Positions 11,257 through 22,834 of a DNA stretch of 64,000 nt are shown here, one piece after another. The notes below the pieces were generated by a model that did no database searches, was not told where the DNA came from, and worked only from the letters and a program-made list of their open reading frames with translations. Source of the stretch: Porodaedalea pini (taxonomy: Eukaryota; Basidiomycota; Agaricomycetes; Hymenochaetales; Hymenochaetaceae); assembly GCA_002794775.1 (NCBI GenBank), contig NBAY01000106.1, forward strand, positions 31,408 to 95,407, in the 5' to 3' direction. The stretch's first letter is position 1; each line of letters starts with the position of its first letter. The position numbers and the translations under genes were made by a program.

Positions 11257-11428
11257 GCCCCTTTGTCTATGATTACATAAAAGGGAGCGGAATGGAACGA
11301 ATGAAGGTCATGTGAAAGGAGTGTGGGAAATGATTGAAAAGATGATTAAATATAATGAAAAGGAGCGATTAAAAGAAAAGGAAAAGGAAAAGGGAAAATA
11401 AAGAAAAGGGGAAGTTCGAGTTCTAACA
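11257..11428 (-). repeat. 5' LTR of gypsy element
   Basis: Direct repeat of 5414-5585 with one visible mismatch. Purine-rich, with repeated GGAAAAGGAAAAG motifs on the plus strand. The flanking sequence at 11429 does not match the base pairs next to the left LTR. Confidence 0.9.
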
Positions 11429-12425
11429 CGACCGTCGGTCACATAGGAGGTCACATCCAAACAAGAACAGGTGAAAAACATTGGAAAGATGCCAAACACG
11501 CGAGAGACGATATCAGAGTGATGGAATCATTGGGACGAGTTCGTGACCCCACCCTATGTAACATGCTTTCCATTTGTCGCTTTCTGCTCTCTTTTTTATG
11601 TGGGCTGGCCTTACGAGTCTTGTATTTGTCATATGTATTTTTCTAAACCTCTTTGTCTAGTTATAATAATAGGTGTCTTCAGTCCAACCAATTAAAGAAT
11701 AGAGACATGCTCACTCGTATGGCAAATATTTACTATCAAAGTTATTGCACCTGAGAAGTGCAGATCTACTATGTAGCACTGGTCCTTCCGAACATACAAC
11801 TCTCCAGCATATTGAAGATACCCTCATCTCGACTATTGACCCAGCATGGATATATACAAAGAAATCGACACATATGATCTTGTTCGGCCTGCAAATAGAT
11901 GTGAAACATAGGTATGGACGAAGAACAGCTATGTCATCGAGCATCTGCATAGTAATGGGGATGACTTTAAATTCAGTTATGTGTCAATGCTCACTTAATG
12001 GAATACTCCAGCACTCATCCTAATCACACCCTATCGTACATCCTACAGAATGCAGTCGACACGCACATGCAACCTGCAGTTCAATGTGCATCAGAGACTG
12101 TAATTGTGTACTCTTAATTCAAGTGATAGGTTTTTGAGCCTAGCCTCGACTCAATTGCATGATAATTGGAGCAAGGTGAGTTCTTTTATTGCAAATAGAC
12201 AAGTCCATGAGACTATGTAAATGAAGATGAGGTTAATGTACAAACTCGACGTGAATGGTGGAAACTAGATTTTGGTGTTTCTTATTTCGGCTCTCCGATG
12301 ATACATGATGAATGTAAGCTTTGGGCATTTATGGCTCCAATGAAGCTTTCGTACACCCATGAACACTAGCTCATGGTATAGTCTATGAAACTTGTTTCAT
12401 GACTTCATGAAAAATAGCTAACTTA
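11429..12425. other. intergenic, AT-rich, no gene recognised
   Basis: Short frames only, with no motif, intron pattern or repeat I can support. Confidence 0.5.
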
Positions 12426-13351
12426 ATGCTCTTCGAAAGCAGCAGCAACAGCAATATGTTCAAATACAATGCCGATACTGAGGACACTACTAGTGTGGAT
12501 GACTCAAAATTCATGCCTGTGCAAAATAAGAAGTGCATTTTAGCCTCACGTCTCTACAGAACTCATGTAGTAGATGTCGATGTACAGACTTTGCATCCTT
12601 CACATCCCGAGGACAAGTCAGGTGAGTGTACATTTGTTCAAATTTGAGAACGGCTCTAACGCCTTCCTGATCTTAGATATAGGATGCCTTCTCAGTGTCG
12701 GCGTACATGCTTCAGATTCTGAGAGTGAGGCCCATGACGATACATCTGCGCAGGATGTCATGGACGAGAAGTTCGTCGAGATTTTACTAACAGGCCCGGA
12801 CATCATCACACTCTTCGTATGTGATGTCGGTGTACAAACAGATCCTGAGTACGATTCAGATGAACATAAAGTTAAATCTGTCGCCGAACATCCATTCAGA
12901 TTTGATAATGAATCCGACACCAATTCAAAGAGCGCAGCCGAAGCAGACAATCCCATAGATACGCGGAACCAGAGTCATGATGAGTCTGACACTGAAGGTA
13001 GTTGGATCAGAGGTCTAACCATCGAAAGAAGCCTGCTTTTGCATGGAATCCGCTTGAGAGATGGCAAGATCCATGACCCAGATAGCCCATCATCAGACGA
13101 GCTACCTTACTATCGGCTTCGCCTACCAGCCATTCCTCCTGTCTCAGCTGGACTCGATATTGATTATGCGAATGCAATGGAGGAGATGGCAGCAGTGGAG
13201 TCTGAAAGCAATTCATGTGAGTTTAATGTTACCATGCCACTGCCACTTTGTCTGACACAGAATTCAGCCTCCGGTTATTGACATGGATGATATCACGGAA
13301 ATTGATGAGGAAGAGTTGACGAGACTTAACTCAAATGCTGTCTTTGAGTAA
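12426..13351 (+). CDS. unrecognised acidic protein, multi-exon
   Basis: I do not recognise this gene. An ATG frame from 12426 runs to a good donor (GTGAGT at about 12622). After an intron of about 55 bp it joins in phase to DIGCLLSVGVHASDS. The second exon runs about 540 bp and is rich in Asp, Glu and Ser, ending at a GTGAGT near 13217. A third acidic stretch (IDMDDITEIDEEELTRL, stop at 13351) follows, but neither visible acceptor keeps the frame. The gene may therefore be slightly broken or the last junction may be mis-modelled. There is no signal peptide or membrane segment. It lies between a retrotransposon and composite copy 1. Confidence 0.4.
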
Positions 13352-14037
13352 AAAGTATAAAAGATCATGGCCTTGTTGAATGAGAAGGAGGCTGCAGATG
13401 TCAACATGGAGAGAACTGGTTAAGCGTATCGCTAAATGTAAAGAAGATTGACCATGAATATCAAATGTATGTATTCGAGTAAAACAATGTACACATGGCT
13501 TCCTTAGACAAATAAATATGTACATGTAGCCTTGAAGAGTACTCGATCGGCTGCCAGCAGGCACCAAGAGTACGAAGTCTGGCACATATGATATATTTGC
13601 TCGGGTTAAATACTACCCAAAAATAGTGCACATCCTCCCCAAAAATATCACGATTACTGAGTTTACGAAGTATCGTCTTTTGTTGTGGGCAAAGATAAAG
13701 TCCCCAATTTGGGTTTTTGTCAGCTTCATAAGCTGATGGCATACCATATATGTTAATTTTGGACCCCATTTCTGCTAAATTGAGCAGTGGCTATGAGGCG
13801 ATACACAGCTTTTGTGGCTGTACAGTGCTCAGTTTCTTCATTGACATATTTAATTTTATTCAACCATCCAAATCACTAGCTTGAAGCATGTAAAAAAACT
13901 TCAGACAATTGTCTATCTGTCTATGTATTTTTTGTAAAATAAAGTGGCTTGGTTGAATTAAAAATCGGTCAAAAGCAAAGTTGACGACAGTGCCAACATG
14001 TGATCTCCAACCAGCGGGAGGCACCCTTGTGGTCGTT

Positions 14038-16290
14038 GACGAGTACCCTTGCCCCCGGCGAGCTCACGAACCTTCGCCTTCCCTCGCCTCCCTTCACTCC
14101 TCCAGCACTGCACTTTACCTTAGGATACTTATACACCGGCATGCTCAGCTTCAGCAACCATTCATATGACTTGGACACCGCTTTCACTATCCTGTGCTCC
14201 GCAAACTATCTTCAATTGCAAACGCTCCATGACAAGATGCAGGCACGCCTCGTGCAGGAGATGCTCCATGGGCTCTTCCACGCTTTCCTCGAATTTGCTG
14301 GGTATGAACGCATCATTGGAGGCCGCTGGGGCACAGGTGGGTGTTGCTGCCGCCAGTGTGCACGTCGTGCACCGCGTACGCTCGTCTTTTCCCTGCGTCC
14401 AGACGTGCAGAATACATACCTTAAGCGTGGCGCGCGGCGCGCCCTTGTTGGTCTTTTCGGAGAGGGCTGGTGCACTCCGGACTTCGCTGCACTCCCACTG
14501 ACGGGTTGATGACTGGCCTGAAGAAGCATGCGCTCCCGCAGAACGCATTTCCTTTGCTCTTCACTGCGCATGCGGCCTCAGTGAAGCTCAACTCTGTGCA
14601 AGACGCTTGGGTAGAGGGTATGAAAGAAATGGTTATGACAGCAAGGGGGTTTGTGGATGCTCTGCTTTGCAACGAGGCGGAGAAGTTTCAATGAGCGCAA
14701 GTGGGTCGAAATTATGGAGAATGATGGGCTAGGACGGTTTGAGGACGGGGAGCGCGTTGAGTGGGTTATGGAGGCTGTGCGGAGGGGCATGGCGGAGTCG
14801 AATGCTGGCATGCTCTGTCAGGTGAGTATTAAATTATAATCGGGTTTATTATTGTGCTCATTCCTTCGCAGACTCTCCTTTCCGCAATTCTTCTTCATCA
14901 GCACCCTACGGAACCAAGCGAGACCCTCTTATCAAGCATTTCCCACATCCGTGTGCAAGTTGAACAGACTCGTATGGATCTGCTTCGAAGGCGCTGGGTC
15001 GGTATCCGGAACGAGGGTGGCTTCGATGCGCTGGAAAGTTGGGCGATCAAGGAGATCAGCAATGGTAGGTCCGCGCTTCTCAAGGGTAAGGACTTTGCTA
15101 ATAACGACCTACAGAAATCAACATCCCGGTCGAATATCTTCTAACGCCGACGATGAGCAACTCCAACACGGTGCGTGGGCCGCTTACGCGAGCAGGCCTT
15201 CGCCCTACTCTCAGCAGGATCGAAGACACCACTGAGCGCGATAGCATGAGCACGTCGCATTCGCTTCGTACAAGCGTGTTGAACAAGAACCTTGCTCGCG
15301 GGAACACAGCTGTCACCTCGTCTAGCACATCTGTCCGGAGTGTAGCGTGCAGCGTTGCGTCGACGACTAGCCGAACGTCATTGCGCCTTACGACTGCGAC
15401 GGAGTGTGAACGTAAGGAGAGCCAGCCACACTCGAAGTTTGTGCCGTCCACCCGCGTAGCACGAGTCCAAGCGTCCATAGGGCAGCGAGTGCGCTCTCGT
15501 ATAATTCAGGTATGGACGTGGATGGAGAGCGTGACGAACAAGAAAGCCTGCGACTAAAGGGCTCGACCTCGTCCCTTGCGCGCTCTACCGCGTCATCTTC
15601 CGTGGTTTCTCGACGGCCCGGTGTAGCTTCTCGCTCTCCACACACAACTGGGAAAGACACAGGCGACACCGCGAGTGTCACGAGTGTAAAACTACTGAAC
15701 GTCGTCTCCGTGCAAAGACCAAAATCTGTCGCCGCTTCTGTTTCATCTACTCGTTCACATGCATCGACTATCCGCAGAAATGCCGCCACTGCAGGCCAGC
15801 AAGGTACTCTTCGTCCACCTCATCCGCCCTCGCGACCGGCATCCTCGCTCTCGAATGTGTCAATGTCCAGCAGCAGGAGCGGGGCTTCAACACGCGAGTC
15901 TACATTCAAGACGCCTCGTGAGAATATGACTCCGCGGGACTCTGTTACTTGGTCGAGGAAAGTCTTGACCACGTCATCGACCTCGATGTGCAGCACCGGA
16001 ACCTCAAGATCTCCGCAAACGCCGGTGCCTGCACTACGGAAAGGACGGCCATGTCGCGTCTCTGAAACAAGTGCGGTGCCAATTAGTACAGTAAACGCGG
16101 CATCGCGCACACGGAAGGTGTCGCCCATTACTACAGTATCTACGAAAGCAACAGCGAACAAGACGTCCGTCATTCGAAAGTCACCATCGGCGAATTCAAT
16201 TCGATCAACTGCATCTGTGGCAACAGCAGGAGGGAAGAAGACAGTGACGAAGAAGTCCCCTGCAGTTGATGAGAAGAAGCCTTCTCCGGC
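14038..16290 (+). pseudogene. BTB-BACK and Ser/Thr-rich linker of a BTB/CAP-Gly gene, broken
   Basis: The sequence enters in the middle of a BTB domain (LRLPSPPFTPPALHFTLGYL, LYTGMLSFSNHSYDL) and continues into a BACK-like helical region. An exon with a long Ser/Thr/Arg-rich linker follows (15512-16290, for example MSSSRSGASTRESTFKTPR). Introns with normal borders remain, such as GTGAGT at about 14821 and GTAGGT at about 15065. Breaks include a frame change around 14330-14510 and absence of the start codon and the first half of BTB, both present in copy 2 at 43200-43960. In an intact gene BTB would mediate dimerisation or cullin binding, and CAP-Gly would bind microtubules or EEY tails. The pairing suggests a cytoskeletal adaptor, which is inference. 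Confidence 0.75.
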
Positions 16291-18265
16291 GAGGCATCGC
16301 GTGCGACTTATGCCTTACTCCAGTACGTGTTTATCCACCTTTAACTCATTGTATCGTCGCTGATTGGTGTATTTTAGCCTCTCGTCTAAATCTTTCCGTC
16401 ACTCCACCGTATAACGCCGATTTCGATGGCGATGAGATGAACATGAAGTATGTCACTTTTAAGATCATCTTTGGTATCGTGGAGAAGAAGACGGTTGGAG
16501 CGTCGCAAGGCGGTCTTATCCACGTCGACTTTCACGAAAAAGGTCCCGAGGCGACTCGTACGCTGTTCACTGGTCTCCAGCAGATCGTTAATCACTGGCT
16601 GTTCCACAATGGATTCAGTATAGGCATTGGTGATACGGTCGCGGATGAAGACAATGGCGTACATCACGGATCAGATCAAGATGTGGAAGCAGAATGTCGT
16701 GCAGGCCATAGAAGATGCATCTAACGACCGTCTGAAAGCTGCACCGGGTATGACTATTCGCGAGTCGTTCGAGAGTTGAGTCGAACGCGAGCTCAACTTG
16801 GCGCGCGACCACTCCGGTCAGTACGCAGAGAACGTGAAGGAGGACAACAATGTCAAAGAGATGGTTGTCGCGGGTTCGAAGGGTTCGTTCATTAACGTCT
16901 CGCAGATGTCCGTCTGTGTTGGTCAGCAGGCCGTTGAAGGGAAGCAAATCCCGTTTGGCTTCAGGCATCGCACACCACCTCACTTTACGAAGGACGACTT
17001 CAGCCCAGAGGCGCGCGGCTTCATTGAGAACTCGTATCTTCGCGGATTAACTCCGCAACAGTTTTTCTTCCACGCTATGGCTGGTCGTGAAGGTTTGATT
17101 GATACCGCTGTCAAGACGGGCGAGACTGGTTACATTCAGCATCGACTTGTAAAGGCACTCGAAGACGTGGCTGTCTGCTACGACAGGACTGTACGAAACT
17201 CACTGGGTGACCTGATCCAATTCGTGTATGGCGAGGATGGTATGGACGGTGCTTTTATTGAACGGCAAACGATCAAAAGGTTCGGTATCAATGATCGCGA
17301 GTTCGAACATCACTATCAGGTCGACGTCACTGACCTGAAGGGTGGATTCCTTCCTGGTGTTTTGCAAGTCGGTATCGACGACTCATCCCTCGAGCTCCGG
17401 CAAAAACCCGACGAGGAATATGACCGTCTTCATGAGGATCGTAAATTGCCCCGTGAATTCATTTTCCCGGGCCGTGACAATTCCGCTGCCCACTATCTTC
17501 CTGCCAACCTGAACCGCATCGTGCAGAACGCAACGCAGATTTTCCATATCGACCGCAGAAAACCGAGCGATCTGGAGCCGGTTTACATCATTGAGCAGGT
17601 GCAGCAGCTGGCAGACCGCCTCATCGTTGTGCGCGGCGATGATCTTTTAATAAAGGAGGCTGCCGAGAACGCTTCTGTTGCATTCCGCATGCACCTTCGG
17701 GCGACTTTTGTCGCGCGTCCAGTCCTAGAGTTCCATCTCAACAAGTAAGCATTTGACTGAGTATTGGGCGAGATGGAGACGAAGTTCAACCAGTCGGTCG
17801 CTCATCCGGGCAAGATGTGCGGCACACTCGCTGCCCAGTCGATTCGTGAGCCGGCGACGCAGATGACACTAAATACGTTCCATTACGCTGGTGTTTCGAG
17901 TAAAAACGTCACGTTCGGTGTTAACGTCGCCGCGAATATCAAGACTCCGTCGCTCACAATATACCTGGACCCAGAAATTGCTGCTGTCGACACAAGGGCC
18001 AAGTCGGTGCAAACAGAACTTGCGTACACATCGCTGCGTACCGTTACAGCAGCGGTCGAGATCCACCATGATCCTGATTCAAGTCCGACGATCATTGAGG
18101 AGGATAAGGAGTTTGTTGATGCATTCTTCGCCAAGTCCGACGAGGAAACTGAGTTGGGTCTTCATCTTCAGTCGCCATGGCTACTTTGTCTTGAGCTCGG
18201 TCGCTCGAAGATGCTTGACAGGAAACTTACGATGAACTACGTTGCTGGCCGTATCGCGGAAAGCT
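16291..18265 (+). pseudogene. RPB1: RPB1 (RNA polymerase II largest subunit) fragment, copy 1
   Basis: This is an internal RPB1 piece running from HRVRLMPYS through the catalytic loop [11 protein letters not shown] (about 16414-16446) to [16 protein letters not shown], that is, from the active site to the foot/cleft region. Recognisable blocks include [55 protein letters not shown] and [13 protein letters not shown]. The first intron (GTACGT to TTTTAG, 16324-16377) is retained. It is not functional. A deletion removes about 80 codons after the catalytic loop, 2 nt are lost near 16648, and stops stand at 16777, 17746 and 17758. There is no start and no C-terminal heptad repeat domain. Both ends join BTB/CAP-Gly sequence. 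Confidence 0.93.
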
Positions 18266-19012
18266 TTGCCATTGCCAAAAATGCCATCTAAGGAAAATAT
18301 CAATTTTGAAGATCCTCCCAATACAGGCAGTACATTGACGATTAAAGGGAAGGGGAAGGGGAAAGGGCGGGCGGATGCCATCATCGCAGACGACAGATCT
18401 CTGCGATCGAGCGACAACGGATCAAATACGACTCTCGCTACATTGCGGCACAAGGAATCGAATGACACCATTACCCTCAATCGAGTGCCTGTGGGGGAGA
18501 CGGTGTCTGCAGGCGAGACGGTCATGCTGCAACCCCATGGTGCTACATTGGACATCGGCATTCCATGTATCATTACTTCAAAGTGGAAGCGGTTCCGTGT
18601 GTTTGCCCATTATATCGGCGAGGTTGAGGGTGAGAGCGGGCCATGGGTCGGTGTAGAGGTGCCTGTGGGCGATGCTTAGGCAGACGATCAGCTCGAGGGC
18701 CACCAGTGGAATGACGGCTCATGGGGTGGCGTGCGCTACTTTGACGTCGGGACTTTGGCATCAGAATGGGGCGACGACGAATGCATGACCTGCCGGCAAC
18801 GCATTGATGTGACGAATAACTATGGCACTAGCGTTATTAGTGGCTGGAAGGGCACGAAGCGTGAGGGGGAGCAGCTCAGCGTTGACCGCAAGAAGTGTTT
18901 CCGTAGCGCGTCGCCGTCGGTGTCGGACGTGTCGAACGCGGAGTATCGAGGTCTCTTTGTGAGGCCACAGCAGGTGCTGTATGTTGTAGATGCTGTCGGT
19001 TCGGGCTTGTGA
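18266..19012 (+). pseudogene. CAP-Gly domain end of the BTB/CAP-Gly gene, with nonsense codon
   Basis: Reading [17 protein letters not shown], then a lysine/glycine-rich spacer, then a CAP-Gly domain: FAHYIGEVEGESGPWVGVEV, WNDGSWGGVRYFDVG and RGLFVRPQQVLYVVD match the usual glycine-rich scaffold. A TAG at 18677-18679, explained by CAG to TAG, cuts the domain in the middle. The reading frame is otherwise open to the TGA at 19010-19012. The domain also carries an extra segment of about 60 residues before RGLFVRP. Copy 2 has no CAP-Gly part. Confidence 0.75.
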
Positions 19013-19073
19013 ACCTTGGAACATATTTAAGTTCAGATTCCTGCCCCTTTTCTTTTTCTTTCTTTCTTTCTTT

Positions 19074-19255
19074 TACTTGAGGTAGTGGGCCATTGGGATG
19101 GCAAGCTACGATTACTGTTTTCTGTGTCTTTCATTTTATATGAGAAGACTAAAGCTTGAAAGTTATACTAAAACATTATTCTCATTAGTGAATTATTTAC
19201 TATTCAGTAAACAGTAATCGTAGCTTGCCATCCCAATGGCCCACTACCTCAAGTA
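19074..19255. mobile_element. 182-bp inverted-repeat (MITE-like) element
   Basis: Arms 19074-19120 and 19209-19255 are perfect 47-nt inverted repeats (TACTTGAGGTAGTGGGCCAT and onward) around an AT-rich centre of 88 bp with no coding capacity. Counting the outermost TA on each side as a TA target duplication gives an element starting CTTGAGGTAG. It sits exactly between the broken CAP-Gly piece and the truncated KDZ remnant. Confidence 0.7.
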
Positions 19256-20722
19256 GAAAGATGCATACGGTAGACTGGGGTCATGTTTCCAGTTGGGTCC
19301 TCCAAAACACGCAGGACAACGTTCTTGAAGGTATAGCGATGGCAGCTTCGGTTCAGCATAGAACTCAATCGACGTGCCTTCATACAGTGTCCAAGTCAAA
19401 ACATCTTGGTCAGTAATAGTTCCGCGCGCACATCAAAGAATACGCACTGTTGTTACCTGCGTTCTGAACTTCTTCAGCCAATTTCTCTTCTTGCAAACTT
19501 CCTAGGACATCTGTGAGTCGTGTATTGCATAGTTAATAGCTAGATAATCAGACATTATACCTTCGTAGTCGGAATCATCACCATTCAGGTTTCCCAAGGG
19601 CATATTGTTTCTCGGGCACGGAGAACTAGGTACAGAGCTCGAATCTCCACCATCTTCACCACTGCTAGCTTTACTACGCAAAGGCTGAGCATCATATGCC
19701 ATCAGTCTTATCATAGAATCGACGCGTTCCCGTGCAGCATCACGCAATGTACCGAACCAATGTAAACATTTACAGAACCTCTTTCGTAACGAGTCCTTCG
19801 AATAAAAGATCAATATAGGTGTGACACGAACATGAGAATGTGTACTTATGGAAGACTCGAACAAATATCCACGGGTGCTTAAGAAGGCCTCTAAGGTATT
19901 GCAGAGTGCCGTTTTGTTTGGCGGGATTCGTACAAAGAGCTCTAAGCAGAAGTCGAGGACATTTAAATCAACAGCTAAAGTTGGGAAACACGGTGCACAG
20001 CCAAAGAAACCTTTGTCGAGCAACTGGAACGGCGCTGAGTTGCAAGCGCAAGTAAAGACATTTATCTTTTCAAGCCCTACAAACTGAAAGTCAGCTTTGT
20101 AGCTTATACGGGGAGAATAGAACATACCTGTAAAAGATACACACAGTATCTCAATTTCCATTCGCACACCCATGCACATACATCGAGAGGACGAAGTCGA
20201 TACCACCGGGTGTCGAAGGTTTTCCGAACGGCGAAGAATGTCGAGGTATGGGATAACAAGTCCAGGTATTACATCTTCGGACCACCGTTGGTGCTGTCTG
20301 AGTCGCTTACGGCAGAACCTTGACAGTGTAGGATCGATAGGTGTGCGTCGAGATGATGCAAAGATACTGTCATGTCCATGATTCTCGAAATTATCAATAA
20401 AATTATCAGGAAGCTCGCAATTGTCAGAAGGGGAAGGCTTTCTAGGGGACAGAGATGGGGAAGCCTCGGATGGTCGAGCGCCTTGGGCATGTATAAGCGT
20501 CCGGCCGAAAGGCAGGAAGACGACAGGTTGCTGACTCTGCGTACGTGAGCTTCTAGAGCGCGGAGTGTCGCTGAAGAGCTCCGAAGTCGACGGTCCCGGG
20601 ATCAGAGCTGGGGACGGCGGGTTGTTCACAAGGGCGGCGAGCTCCTTCAGCCGCTTGCCAGATCTTCTGGTCATCGCTAGTATGAAGAACGTTGCAATGA
20701 AAGAAGGGGAAATGCGAGACAT
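19256..20722 (-). pseudogene. KDZ transposase-type CxC1 cysteine-cluster protein, truncated
   Basis: The 406-codon minus-strand frame (20722-19502) has the N-terminal layout of CxC1 proteins linked to KDZ (Kyakuja-Dileera-Zisupton) transposases: basic start, RKRLRQHQRWSEDVIPGLV, cysteine pairs (CMCMG, CVSF, CACNSAPFQLLDKGFFGCAP), PTLAVDLNVLDFCLELF and FCKCLHWFGTLRDAA. Past the stop at 19502, and after an intron, the expected next block is visible in another frame (LYEGTSIEFYAEPKLPSLYL, QERCPACFGG, about 19410-19260). It breaks off at the inverted-repeat element. The catalytic part of the transposase is absent, so this is a remnant. Confidence 0.75.
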
Positions 20723-20929
20723 CCAAGTTGCAAACCACTAAATGCATGTATCAGTAACTTTTCGCTAAGATATGGAAGATGTTTTTTTTTATTACCAGCG
20801 AGCCTCTATGTGAGAATAGAACATTATCGTGGTTTGTGGCCTGCAATCTGTCCTTTGTTTTCATTAACGAGCCACTGATCAATCAAAAACTAAAAGATAA
20901 CTCATCTTTTGTTCTGTCCTTTCCGGCTT

Positions 20930-21240
20930 CATCTTAAGCTACGCAGTTGCACCGTATCCTTCTCCACGCCGACGCTCCTGGTCACTGACGCATTCCACAC
21001 TGCTATTGTTCAAACCATATACTTTGAGCACCTTATACTATCGAGGTACATTCTTTTTTTCCCTTTCCATTGGTCCCGCAGAATGCTCATTTGCAAAACT
21101 ATCTACCATACATGCACAGACTGGAGCCCCAAAAATGTGTTCGACAGCTTTCAACCACAGTATACATTCGGTTCACATATCGACTTGCCAATCCAAGTAT
21201 ATGTCTCAAACGGATCACTCGACTCTCGACTAAGGTACTC
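20930..21240 (+). pseudogene. possible fragment of a basidiomycete multi-spanning membrane protein
   Basis: TLLVTDAFHTAIVQTIYFEHL followed after a GTACAT donor by STTVYIRFTYRLANPS resembles the D-x-h-H-x-x-h-h-x-x-x-x-Y and F-x-x-R-h motifs of the large DUF6534-type membrane family of Agaricomycetes. No start, stop or full set of membrane segments can be assembled. The resemblance is weak and could be chance. Confidence 0.22.
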
Positions 21241-21379
21241 GTGGATTTCAGCCGGACCGAGTTTATGGCCATCGTCCTTGGCGGTTTCCTCCTCGATCAG
21301 GAGGTCGTCAAGCGACTGCTACGTATGTACTGGAAGTCGGAAATATCGCCACTCGTGGCCAGCATAGTGTAGGATCCTA

Positions 21380-22834
21380 CAGGATGCAAGGGCGGGATGT
21401 CCCTGAAATGCGCGAGGGACTCATATGATGCTGTCAGGCATAAGCTTTCAAATTTAGTATTTATGAGGGAGTCCACAAATCTGACGCACCAAGGTTGTCT
21501 GCAACCATCATGATTCCGACCTTGTACTTAATCGCAAGCACGCTCGTGCCAGTCACTATGAGCTGTCTGCATTTTTATCATTTAGTCAGTTCTCAGTAAT
21601 TTTTGCGCGAGATAACATCAATGCAGAGTAAGTGCGTACTGAGTGCGCTGCACTCCATCTGTGAACGCGTCTGTCGGTTGCCAATTGTACGGCCTATGGT
21701 GGAAGGGATAGGTATTGTGCATTCGGCTTGAGGACAATGAGAGTGTACTACAGAGGTCGTTGAGCTTGGAAACGGTCCTAGGAAAACGTACTCAGCCATT
21801 GGAGTAGCGGCGTCAGCAGTTTGAGCAGATACGAGTGCGCACTTACCACGTATGAGTATCCTTCCGAGCCGCCACGGTTTACAGAAAGCGTTGAAAATTA
21901 GCTTCGAAGTTTGACATATATTTGCTCGTATTGCATGCTTACCAGAGCGTTATGGAAGTTCATTTTCCGTCACCGACGATCAGACAATGAACCGGAAGAG
22001 GCTGAGGAGGCGTTGCAATAGAAAGCCACAAAGGTGAACGAGATGTAGCTGCATGGGCGGGACGTTGTGCGGAGGTCATGGCGGTCAAGAGAGAGTTAGA
22101 AAGGTGTCCCAAAAGCGGAATCGGAGTTAGATATGCAGTGATCAGGCGAGTGGCATTAAACTTCCTCATTTGGATATGCTGCACTTACAAGCAACTTGTT
22201 CACACGCTCTGATCACTGCACATTAGCGCCGCATTTAATTTTAGAACACCTTCCAGCCTCTCCATCTTACTCCCATCATCGCTCGCTCGCCGTCGCATGC
22301 AACCAGCATACTGACCTCCAGCTTGCCACCTCAGCGCGTTCAGCTCCAAATCCACCTTGCCTTCACCATCCGTGTCCTGAGCTCAAGACTCAGAGGTTTT
22401 TTAGCACATCGCCGATAACGGCGAACACTTCATCGGCCACGCATCAAGTGAGCTTTCACGCCTCATTCTGACCGTCATAACTGCCTCATCAGACACTTTT
22501 CTCTTAACAGTTTTTTTTTTCAGCAACTCAGGGTTCCAACGCCGTGAAGCGCGTTCCGATTGCTCAGGCAAGCCCGATTTCACACTGTTTTCTTTATTTA
22601 GTCGCTTGTACCGTAATTTTGTATATTGGTAGTCACTGTTTGTATTTCGAACTTTTGTACTAGCAAAATAAAGGAACAGAGAAGGCCAGATAGAAAGTAA
22701 GAAAAATAGTTAATTGATTTCTCGTTAGGATCAATAAGCCAGGGAGTAAATTTCATCAAAACAGAAAGTAAACCGTGTCAAAGGTGTGTAAAGAATGCGT
22801 GAGAGGTGTTACACTTAGCTAACGTGAACTTCAG
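21380..22834. other. intergenic, no gene recognised
   Basis: Upstream region of the SPT5-like gene. Only short frames without family signatures. Confidence 0.5.

Larger units (their letters stand above)
5414..11428 (-). mobile_element. Ty3/gypsy LTR retrotransposon, chromovirus type
   Basis: The element is bounded by 172-bp direct repeats (5414-5585 and 11257-11428). Reading from the right on the minus strand it has a 5' LTR, a leader of about 950 bp, gag, then pol in the order protease, reverse transcriptase, RNase H, integrase and chromodomain. A polypurine tract (GAAGGGGGGG) sits just inside the left LTR. The LTRs differ by one base in my comparison (position about 5575 versus 11418), so insertion was recent. 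I find no target-site duplication: the left flank is the copia LTR and the right flank is CGACC. Confidence 0.95.
13651..19012 (+). other. composite of captured gene pieces, copy 1
   Basis: This segment is paralogous to the minus-strand segment ending at 46003. Homology starts abruptly at CGATTACTGAGTTTACGAAG in both. The 13651-14000 flank is non-coding and matches 45806-46003 plus about 44110-44286 in reverse, apart from an element inserted into copy 2. Copy 1 then contains BTB-BACK and linker (14038-16290), RPB1 (16291-18265) and CAP-Gly (18266-19012). Compared with copy 2 it lacks the N-terminal BTB exons but keeps the BACK region and linker that copy 2 lost. Confidence 0.85.

Noticed and set aside
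16291..18265. Functional second RPB1 gene
   Set aside because: Internal fragment only, with stops, a frameshift, a large deletion and foreign sequence at both ends.
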